Positions 1 to 5,308 of a stretch of DNA of 7,862 bases are shown here, one piece after another. Numbering within the stretch: position 1 is the stretch's first letter; every line of letters begins with the position of its first letter. A model generated the notes under the pieces. The model saw only the letters and a program-made list of their open reading frames with translations. It was not told where the DNA came from and searched no databases. The translations under genes were made by a program, and so were the position numbers. The DNA comes from Chitinophagaceae bacterium. Its GTDB lineage: Bacteria > Bacteroidota > Bacteroidia > Chitinophagales > Chitinophagaceae. The stretch spans positions 1 through 7,862 of the forward strand of contig JADYYU010000116.1 in NCBI GenBank assembly GCA_020853515.1. Direction: 5' to 3'.

Positions 1-134
1 AATGAAGGCCTAAACTCCATCAGGGGATCTAGCAGATTAAAAATCGATTCAATACTTTTACCTTTTACCGGGGGTAATATTTCGAATGAAAAAAGCGTTT
101 TGTCAGCCTGACGGATATGTTCTGTTACTTTCAT
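1..134 (-). CDS. metF: 5,10-methylenetetrahydrofolate reductase MetF, N-terminal 44 residues (cut by left window edge)
   Basis: Reading the minus strand from the ATG at 134 gives 44 stop-free codons to the window edge, starting MKVTEHIRQADKTLFSFEIL and continuing PPVKGKSIESIFNLLDPLME. This is the usual opening of MetF in Bacteroidota. The FSFEILPP segment (residues 15-22) corresponds to the SFEFFPP segment of E. coli MetF, and Glu18 aligns with its catalytic Glu28. MetF is a cytosolic FAD enzyme that reduces 5,10-methylene-THF to 5-methyl-THF, the methyl donor for methionine synthesis. The remaining roughly 270 residues of the TIM barrel lie outside the window. The start is supported by family similarity and by a strong promoter just upstream. 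That promoter leaves almost no room for a leader, so a SAM riboswitch in front of this gene is unlikely. Confidence 0.9.
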   Translation of the reverse strand, partial: MKVTEHIRQADKTLFSFEILPPVKGKSIESIFNLLDPLMEFRPS

Positions 135-141
135 GAGTGGA

Positions 142-174
142 CAAAGATAAAGTAAGCTAAACGCAAGTTCCAAA
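142..174 (-). promoter_or_regulatory. Bacteroidota-type promoter of metF (-33 TTTG, 21 bp, -7 TATCTTTG)
   Basis: On the minus strand, TTTG (174-171) is followed by a 21-base spacer and TATCTTTG (149-142). This matches the TTTG-N19-21-TAnnTTTG pattern known for the primary sigma factor of Bacteroides and Flavobacterium. Only seven bases separate the -7 element from the metF ATG, so transcription should start at or just before the start codon and give a leaderless or nearly leaderless mRNA. The match is read directly; the start point is inferred. Confidence 0.75.
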
Positions 175-190
175 TTTGTGATCAAAATTT
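172..190. repeat. Imperfect inverted repeat overlapping the metF -33 element
   Basis: The sequence reads AAATTT, a single G, TGATCA, AAATTT. It is a 19-bp inverted repeat with one bulged base, centred on the palindrome TGATCA (179-184). Its left arm shares bases with the -33 TTTG, a position where a bound repressor could block RNA polymerase. It could also be chance in AT-rich DNA, and no known operator consensus was matched. Confidence 0.35.
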
Positions 191-245
191 CGCCTGCACT
201 TTGCTGCCTTATGTGAGGTGCTGCTATTGTATCTGCTTTCGCTGC

Positions 246-560
246 TTATATCGTTTTAACCCGGGCTGGTCTGAAAGTTAGTTTGAGAATCAGCAGTACG
301 ATCTGCACCACAAAGCAACCGGGGAATAAAAAATAATAAAACCAAAAAACGGCACCCGGTCCATTTTCACTCCACATGTTGCCATCCGGAAAGGTACTAA
401 GGTATGCATAGATAAAGGGAGATAAAAACAAAAAAGCATTTGCCAGCAGCAGCCCGTTCATGATCAGTTTGCGGATCCGCCGGTCGTCTTTCAAAAAGCA
501 TAATAAAATGGACGAAACCGGTATCAGAGCAAACACGAGACAGATCAGGATGAAAAACAT
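246..560 (-). CDS. Small three-helix membrane protein, function unknown
   Basis: The 104-residue product is almost entirely hydrophobic, with predicted membrane segments at about residues 2-23, 33-55 and 70-95. The basic loop KDDRRIRK (24-31) and the basic C-terminus (KLTFRPARVK) suggest that the first loop and C-terminus are cytoplasmic and the N-terminus is outside. The loop between helices 2 and 3 carries DGNMWSENGPG (59-69), a polar Trp/Gly-rich segment that looks conserved and would face the periplasm. I do not recognise a named family. The first segment could be read as a signal anchor, but no lipobox or cleavage site stands out. It lies 111 bp upstream of metF on the same strand, but metF has its own promoter, so a functional link is not implied. 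The ATG at 560 is preceded by an AT-rich leader without a Shine-Dalgarno sequence. Confidence 0.7.
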   Translation of the reverse strand: MFFILICLVFALIPVSSILLCFLKDDRRIRKLIMNGLLLANAFLFLSPFIYAYLSTFPDGNMWSENGPGAVFWFYYFLFPGCFVVQIVLLILKLTFRPARVKTI

Positions 561-581
561 AGGGTACGATTTTTGATGACG

Positions 582-589
582 TAAATATA
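582..589 (-). promoter_or_regulatory. Weak candidate -7 element for the small membrane protein gene
   Basis: The minus strand reads TATATTTA, one base away from the Bacteroidota -7 consensus TAnnTTTG, about 21 bases upstream of the ATG at 560. No TTG/TTTG -33 element lies at the expected spacing, so this is tentative. Confidence 0.3.
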
Positions 590-600
590 ATGATCAGCAC

Positions 601-623
601 GGACTCTGCGAAGCCTGCAGTCC
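601..623. repeat. GC-rich inverted repeat in intergenic DNA
   Basis: GGACT (601-605) is repeated in inverted form as AGTCC (619-623). The interior can extend pairing with wobble pairs or form the alternative CTGC (606-609)/GCAG (617-620) stem. It stands out against AT-rich surroundings. It has no T-run, so it is not a good terminator. It may be a copy of a dispersed intergenic repeat or a regulatory hairpin. Confidence 0.35.
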
Positions 624-691
624 TTAATTTGGAAGGCAGTGAGGGCCATCGGTTTTTTGACACTAACGTTTCTTTAGTAACTTAATCGCAA

Positions 692-718
692 TTGCTAACT
701 TTTATTCAATTACTTTTG
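692..718 (+). promoter_or_regulatory. Probable promoter of the DEAD-box helicase gene
   Basis: TACTTTTG (711-718) is an exact match to the Bacteroidota -7 element TAnnTTTG, with TTG (692-694) 16 bases upstream as a slightly close -33 element. Transcription would start near 723-725, giving a leader of about 190 nt before the ATG at 914. Long leaders are known for cold-inducible DEAD-box helicase mRNAs such as E. coli csdA, but regulation here is inference. A nearer promoter cannot be excluded. Confidence 0.45.
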
Positions 719-913
719 CAGCCGATTTAGTTCTTCAGACATAGCTAAAAATTAATAGCTTTAACATTCACGGGTCATGCTCTTTTAAAGATAAGAGAAA
801 CAACATTTCATTTTTTTGTTCTATACAGTTCATCAAAAAACCAACCTTGAAGTTATTAATGATTACTTTATCAGTGGGGCTTTTATAAACTTTATTAAAC
901 AAAAAAAATAAAC

Positions 914-2806
914 ATGACTACATTCAATGAGTTAGGACTGCATGAGCAGTTATTATCCGCCATTACCGAAATGGGATTTGAAAATCCTACAGAGATTCAG
1001 CAAAAAGCGATCCCGGTTTTTCTGAAAAGAGAATCTGATCTGGTAGCATTGGCACAAACAGGCACCGGTAAAACTGCTGCGTTCGGCCTGCCCATTTTAC
1101 ATCACTTAGACGTGAACGACAAAAGTACACAGGCACTGATCATCAGTCCTACACGTGAACTTTGTATGCAGATCACCAACGATCTGAAAAATTACAGTAA
1201 ACATATGCGTGGCGTGCGGATTGTAGCCGTTTACGGAGGCAGCAGCATCGTGGCGCAAATTAAGGACATCCGTCAGGGCGCACATATTATTGTAGCCACC
1301 CCGGGACGTCTGATAGATCTGCTTGACAGAAAAGCTATGAAGATCGATCAGATTCAGACAGTTGTACTGGACGAGGCTGATGAAATGCTGAATATGGGCT
1401 TTCAGGAAGATATGGAAACCATTCTGGCACAAACTCCGGATGATAAAATAACAGGATTATTCAGTGCAACCATGCCTAAAGAGATCCGCAATATTGCCAG
1501 CAAGTATCTGAAAGAATCAGTTGAAGTTTCTTCGGGTAAAAAAAATCAGGCCTCTGCAGATATTACCCATCAGTATGCGGTGGTGCAGGCCAAAGATAAA
1601 CTGGCTGCCTTGAAAAGAATCATTGATTTCAATGACAATTTTTTCGGAATTATATTTTGTACCACCCGTATCGAAACCCAGGAGATCAGTGATGCCATTG
1701 TGAAAGCAGGGTACAACGCTGATTGTCTGCATGGCGATCTTTCGCAGCAGCAACGTGATAAGGTGATGGGCAAATTTCGTAAACGTACCATCAAAATATT
1801 GTGTGCAACCGATGTGGCTGCACGTGGCATTGATGTCAATGATATTACACACGTCATTCATTATCATTTACCCGATGATATCGAAAACTATACGCACAGA
1901 AGCGGACGTACTGCACGTGCTGGCAAGAAGGGAATTTCGATTGCATTATTGCATATCCGTGAAGCTTACAAACTGCATCAGATCGAAAAAATGGCCGGTG
2001 TGAAATTTGAAAAATTCATGATACCGAAAGGGGAAGATATCATCACCAAAAAAGTACAGAATTTTGTAAATAATATTGTGGAGCTTCAATACAAAGATGA
2101 GCTGAATATTCCAATCCATGAAGAATGGAGTGCGCCGTTGATGGCTATGAGTCAGGAAGAATTGGTTGAAAGGATCATTGCTCAGAAATTATTGAACATC
2201 GATACCCAATATGCGATTCAGGAAGATCTGAATATCGTGGAAGGACAAAAATCAAATCGCAGTTCTGAACGAGGCGATTCACGTCGCGGTGAAAGAAGCG
2301 AACGCGGCGGACGCAGCGACCGTATGGAAAGAAGTGAAGGTGGCAGTCGCAGAGACAAGTTCAGCAGCGGCGAACCTACCGTAAGGATGTTTATCAATCT
2401 GGGTAAAAAAGACAATCTGCGTTACGATGAGATGCGCGAAATGATCTTCAAAGCCAGCAAGGTGAGCGGACATAATATCAAAGAAATTGAAATGAAAGGT
2501 GTTTATTCTTTCTTCGAAACTGATCAGGCCAGCGCTGATCGTATCATGGAAGGTTTTCATGGTGTAGAATCAAACGGCAGAGAAGTGCGTATACAGAAAG
2601 CGGAAGAAGGTGATGGCAACGAATCGCGCTCATACAGTGGCGGTGGCGGCGGTAAATCTTACGGTGGTGGCGGTCGCGAACGTAGTGGCGGCGGCGGTTT
2701 CGACAAACGTAAATCATCCGGTCGTGGCAGCTCTTCTGGTTCATCATCAGGTGGATCCTCATCAGGTCGTCCGAAGTATAAAAGTAAAGTAAGCAAAAGC
2801 TGGTAG
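914..2806 (+). CDS. deaD: DEAD-box ATP-dependent RNA helicase, DeaD/CsdA type, with DbpA-like RNA-binding domain
   Basis: The 630-residue protein has the complete set of DEAD-box motifs: Q motif ending at Gln29, Walker A AQTGTGKT (47-54), PTREL (79-83), TPGR (129-132), DEAD (153-156), SAT (184-186), the motif IV region IIFCTT (246-251), ATDVAARGID (298-307) and HRSGRTARAG (328-337). The two RecA-like domains cover about 1-205 and 215-370. An Arg/Ser/Gly/Glu-rich linker (about 447-485) leads to a DbpA-type RRM (about 488-563), which in DbpA and CsdA relatives contacts structured RNA such as 23S rRNA. A Gly- then Ser-rich tail (575-618) ends in a basic KYKSKVSKSW. It is expected to remodel RNA in the cytosol during ribosome assembly and mRNA turnover, often in the cold. 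The ATG at 914 gives the canonical TTFNELGL start of the Q-motif region. The gene is monocistronic, with its own terminator. DeaD rather than DbpA or RhlE is favoured by length and tail, but the exact orthology is inference. Confidence 0.93.
   Translation: MTTFNELGLHEQLLSAITEMGFENPTEIQQKAIPVFLKRESDLVALAQTGTGKTAAFGLPILHHLDVNDKSTQALIISPTRELCMQITNDLKNYSKHMRGVRIVAVYGGSSIVAQIKDIRQGAHIIVATPGRLIDLLDRKAMKIDQIQTVVLDEADEMLNMGFQEDMETILAQTPDDKITGLFSATMPKEIRNIASKYLKESVEVSSGKKNQASADITHQYAVVQAKDKLAALKRIIDFNDNFFGIIFCTTRIETQEISDAIVKAGYNADCLHGDLSQQQRDKVMGKFRKRTIKILCATDVAARGIDVNDITHVIHYHLPDDIENYTHRSGRTARAGKKGISIALLHIREAYKLHQIEKMAGVKFEKFMIPKGEDIITKKVQNFVNNIVELQYKDELNIPIHEEWSAPLMAMSQEELVERIIAQKLLNIDTQYAIQEDLNIVEGQKSNRSSERGDSRRGERSERGGRSDRMERSEGGSRRDKFSSGEPTVRMFINLGKKDNLRYDEMREMIFKASKVSGHNIKEIEMKGVYSFFETDQASADRIMEGFHGVESNGREVRIQKAEEGDGNESRSYSGGGGGKSYGGGGRERSGGGGFDKRKSSGRGSSSGSSSGGSSSGRPKYKSKVSKSW
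2639..2767 (+). repeat. Low-complexity GGN/TCN tract encoding the Gly/Ser-rich helicase tail
   Basis: Clusters of GGC/GGT codons (2639-2653, 2663-2674 and 2687-2698) encode Gly5, Gly4 and Gly4 runs separated by Lys-Ser-Tyr and Arg-Glu-Arg-Ser. TCN/AGC/GGN codons at 2714-2767 then encode a Ser/Gly tract. The codons vary, so selection appears to act on the protein rather than on a recent DNA expansion. Such RGG-like tails typically add nonspecific RNA affinity. Confidence 0.65.
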
Positions 2807-2828
2807 TCCGATAAAATGCAACAAACTT

Positions 2829-2853
2829 AAGAGCGCTCAGGCGCTCTTTTTTT
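2829..2853 (+). terminator. Rho-independent terminator of the DEAD-box helicase gene
   Basis: The stem AAGAGCGC (2829-2836), loop TCAG and arm GCGCTCTT (2841-2848) pair perfectly over 8 bp, and the 3' arm runs into a T7 tract (2847-2853). It starts 22 bases after the stop codon. The minus strand has no comparable T-run, so it should work mainly for the plus strand. Confidence 0.9.
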
Positions 2854-2924
2854 ATATCCTTCAGTCAGGGCTTGTCTTGTGTATTTTAAACCAGGGCAGC
2901 GACGTAGAATCTATTAAATGTTAG

Positions 2925-2972
2925 ACTGATCTAGAATCAGTGAAGACGATACACTTATTTTGCTATATAGCA
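2925..2972. repeat. Two short inverted repeats downstream of the convergent ABC transporter gene
   Basis: ACTGAT (2925-2930) and ATCAGT (2936-2941) form a 6-bp stem with a five-base loop, and TGCTATATAGCA (2961-2972) is a perfect 12-bp palindrome. They lie 13-60 bases past the stop codon of the minus-strand ABC transporter, where a terminator is expected. Neither has a proper T-run, so termination is only a possibility. Confidence 0.3.
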
Positions 2973-2984
2973 GTATGATCTACC

Positions 2985-4778
2985 TTATTTTTCCTGTTGT
3001 AAATTATACAGACTTCTGTACAGTCCGTCCGGTATCTGCAGCAGCTCTTTATGGGTGCCTGATTCGCGGATACGTCCCTCTTCCAGTACGATGATGAGGT
3101 CGGCATTGCGGATGGTAGACAAGCGATGGGCGATCACAAATGAGGTGCGGTTTTTTAGTAAATGGTTTAAGGCATCTTGCACCAGAGCCTCTGATTCAGA
3201 ATCTAACGCACTCGTAGCTTCATCCAGAATCAGGATGGCGGGATTGCGTAAAATAGCCCGGGCAATGGCAATTCGCTGTCTTTGGCCACCGCTCAGTTTT
3301 ACACCGCGCTCGCCGACAATGGTATCATAACCTTCCGGAAATTTAGTAATGAATTCATGCGCGTTGGCATTTTTACCCGCGGCTTCTACTTCTTCTTTGC
3401 TGGCCCGCGGATTACCGTAGGCAATATTTTCGAAAATAGTGCCACCAAACAGCATCACATCCTGCGGCACCAGCGCCATTTGTTTGCGCTGCTGTGTCAA
3501 CGGTATTTCTTCTGCATTGACCCCGTCAAAAAGTATTTGTCCTTCATCCTGATTGTAAAAGCGCAATAGTAAAGCCGCCAGTGTGCTTTTTCCGGAACCG
3601 CTTGGACCAACGATGGCAATTTGCTGCCCTGGTTTGACATCCAGACTCACATCGCTTAACACAGCGGTTTCAGGTCGCGAAGGATACCGAAATGAAATAT
3701 GATTCAATTGAACAGCACCTTTGAGGCGATAGTTCTCATCAAAACCGGCCTCCTCGAGCTGCACTTCTTCAACGGATTCGCGAAGCAATTCACGTACCCG
3801 TTGCGTAGCACCCAGCGATTTTTGCAATTGAGAATACAGGTCTGCAAAGCCAGCCATGCTGCCTCCTATGAATGCCGTGTACACTACAAAAGATGCAAGA
3901 TCGCCAAAGTGATTCAGATTGCTTGAGCCATACCACACCACCAATACAATGGCACCAAATACACTAAACAATAAAAATGAAATAAAGATGCCACGCATCA
4001 CGCCATTTCTGATATTCAGTTTGATCACATCGTTGATACTGCGGGTGTAGCGGTTGCGTTCAAACCATTCGTTGGCGAAAGATTTTACATTGCTGATGCC
4101 CTGCAGACTTTCCTGCACTATGGTGCCGCTTTCTGCCAGTTGATCCTGTGCTTTGCGTGCCGTTCCGCGAATATACTTTCCGAAGATGACGGCTACCACC
4201 GCAATTACAGGAACCACAGACAGCATTACCAAAGTGAGCTTAATGGAAATAAAAAGGATCAGGGTGATTCCGATCAGTAAGGTTAATATACCGCGCAGAA
4301 TCTCGGCCAGCACCGTGGTTACAACGTCCTGTATTTGGGTGACATCTGCGCTGAGCCGGCTGCTGAGTTCGCCCACACGGCGGTTACTGAAGAAATTCAT
4401 CGGCATACGTACCAGTCGTTCGTAAATGTCTTTGCGCAAATCGCCCACAGCGTGTTCACCAACATAAGTAAACAAATAAACCCGCATAAAGGAAATTCCC
4501 ATTTGCAATGTAAGCAGACCCATCATCCACAATGCAATGGTACTGGGCTCTATCGCTTGTTTGACTGCAGCAATATCCTGCGCATTTTTAAGCAGTTTTC
4601 CAAGCAAGTAAGGAAAGGACATCGTTGAAAGACTGCTTAATGTGATAAAAAGCAAGCCACTGAAGAAATGCCAGCGGTATGGTTTTACATATTTAAAAAT
4701 CATGAGTCCTTCGCGGAAACTCTCTTTTGAAAGTTTTACTTTCGGAAGATCATCGGTAACATCTGTACGCCTGGCCAT
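2985..4778 (-). CDS. ABC exporter half-transporter (fused membrane and ATPase domains), MsbA/BmrA-like
   Basis: The 597-residue protein has the standard type IV half-exporter layout. A transmembrane domain covers about 25-325, with six helices near 37-60, 83-105, 161-180, 183-204, 266-290 and 293-312. An ATPase domain covers about 355-597. The ATPase shows the A-loop Tyr365 in FRYPSRP, Walker A GPSGSGKS (391-398), Q-loop Gln439, signature LSGGQ (495-499), Walker B ILILDE (515-520), D-loop SALD (523-526) and switch His551. All catalytic residues are present, so a homodimer should be active. It would export a hydrophobic or amphipathic compound (lipid, drug or natural product) across the inner membrane; the substrate cannot be read from sequence. 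It lies 49 bp after the membrane protein of the diaminobutyrate cluster on the same strand, but a -7-like promoter element in the gap suggests at least partly separate transcription. The start MARRTDVTDDLPKVKL fits related proteins. A C6 run directly precedes the ATG. Confidence 0.9.
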   Translation of the reverse strand: MARRTDVTDDLPKVKLSKESFREGLMIFKYVKPYRWHFFSGLLFITLSSLSTMSFPYLLGKLLKNAQDIAAVKQAIEPSTIALWMMGLLTLQMGISFMRVYLFTYVGEHAVGDLRKDIYERLVRMPMNFFSNRRVGELSSRLSADVTQIQDVVTTVLAEILRGILTLLIGITLILFISIKLTLVMLSVVPVIAVVAVIFGKYIRGTARKAQDQLAESGTIVQESLQGISNVKSFANEWFERNRYTRSINDVIKLNIRNGVMRGIFISFLLFSVFGAIVLVVWYGSSNLNHFGDLASFVVYTAFIGGSMAGFADLYSQLQKSLGATQRVRELLRESVEEVQLEEAGFDENYRLKGAVQLNHISFRYPSRPETAVLSDVSLDVKPGQQIAIVGPSGSGKSTLAALLLRFYNQDEGQILFDGVNAEEIPLTQQRKQMALVPQDVMLFGGTIFENIAYGNPRASKEEVEAAGKNANAHEFITKFPEGYDTIVGERGVKLSGGQRQRIAIARAILRNPAILILDEATSALDSESEALVQDALNHLLKNRTSFVIAHRLSTIRNADLIIVLEEGRIRESGTHKELLQIPDGLYRSLYNLQQEK

Positions 4779-4812
4779 GGGGGGAGTTATAAGTGCTGAT
4801 TAAACGAGGGGG

Positions 4813-4820
4813 CAAAGATA
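4813..4820 (-). promoter_or_regulatory. Candidate -7 promoter element of the ABC exporter gene
   Basis: The minus strand reads TATCTTTG (4820-4813), an exact match to TAnnTTTG and identical to the metF -7 element. It lies 7 bases past the stop codon of the upstream gene and 34 bases before the ATG at 4778, leaving a leader of about 30 nt. No TTG/TTTG is found at the usual -33 spacing, so it may be weak or need an activator. Confidence 0.5.
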
Positions 4821-4827
4821 GGTAAAT

Positions 4828-5277
4828 TCAGTTCCGCTTTTTCTTTTTGATGATCTCGTAGCAGATAATAGCCGGAATGTAGAATAGCAGATCGGCCACT
4901 ATTTTAGCGGTAAAAATTCCAAGGCTTAAATTGTTGAGCCACAGGGGAAAGTAATACATCATGGCGGGGCGTACCAGTATGGTATCAATCAGTTCTGCAA
5001 CACCAAATTCAAGCGCCATTGCTTTCAGAATGACCGAAAAGTGCCGGTCAGAAAATTTTTCTGAAAGGGTCGTACAACGTTTGTTTGCGATCACCACATC
5101 ATTGACCAGAATGTATCCGAAGTAAGAAATATTACCAGCCCAAGTAGCTGCAATGGCAGTCGAAATCAGACTTCCGCTCATTTCATAGGTGACTTTGGCC
5201 GCCAGCATAGTGACTATCACCGACAGCAGTTCTGCGGGCAGGTAACGTTTTATCCACTCCTTGATTTTATTTTTCAT
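4828..5277 (-). CDS. Four-helix membrane protein of unknown function, last gene of the diaminobutyrate cluster
   Basis: The 149-residue protein has four predicted membrane segments at about residues 13-34, 36-64, 81-111 and 117-141. The N-terminus (KNKIKEWIKR), the central loop NKRCTTLSEKFSDRHF (65-80) and the C-terminal KKKKRN are polar and mainly basic. By the positive-inside rule both ends and the middle loop are cytoplasmic, a two-hairpin fold. Several charged residues lie within or next to the membrane segments (Lys28, Glu32, Asp60, Lys85, Glu90, Glu95, Asp98, Arg103, Lys125, Asp129), more than expected for a mere anchor and suggestive of a polar substrate or partner. I do not recognise the family; the size recalls GtrA-like or other small four-helix carriers, but the motifs do not match well. 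It starts 31 bases after the decarboxylase stop on the same strand, so co-transcription is likely. Confidence 0.75.
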   Translation of the reverse strand: MKNKIKEWIKRYLPAELLSVIVTMLAAKVTYEMSGSLISTAIAATWAGNISYFGYILVNDVVIANKRCTTLSEKFSDRHFSVILKAMALEFGVAELIDTILVRPAMMYYFPLWLNNLSLGIFTAKIVADLLFYIPAIICYEIIKKKKRN

Positions 5278-5308
5278 GGCGCAAAAAATTAAACGCTGTA
5301 TGTTGGTT

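Larger units (their letters stand above)
561..913. other. 353-bp divergent intergenic region
   Basis: This region separates the minus-strand small membrane protein from the plus-strand RNA helicase. The left part (about 561-660) is less AT-rich and holds a short GC-rich inverted repeat. The right part (about 661-913) is strongly AT-rich and holds a promoter-like site at 692-718, which would give the helicase mRNA a leader of about 190 nt. That leader contains only weak short stems (743-760, 780-797, 799-820), a T7 run at 811-817 and a nine-codon ORF at 859-888. An open frame on the minus strand entering from 663 overlaps the membrane protein gene in another frame and is not convincing. No tRNA, riboswitch or small-protein gene was recognised. 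Confidence 0.6.

Noticed and set aside
135..245. SAM or cobalamin riboswitch upstream of metF
   Set aside because: The consensus promoter lies within 40 bases of the ATG and leaves no leader to hold an aptamer; no aptamer motif was seen.
397..663. 88-codon open frame on the minus strand covering the intergenic region and the 5' end of the small membrane protein gene
   Set aside because: It overlaps the better membrane-protein frame for most of its length, and its product has mixed, non-family-like composition. It looks like a shadow frame.
780..820. Attenuator in the helicase leader (weak stems followed by a T7 run at 811-817)
   Set aside because: The stems are only 5 bp and AT-rich, and the T-run does not directly follow a stable hairpin.
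1106..1867. Several open frames of 95-116 codons antisense to the RNA helicase
   Set aside because: They are mirror frames of a strongly conserved coding sequence whose motifs are all accounted for on the plus strand; their products show no domain features.
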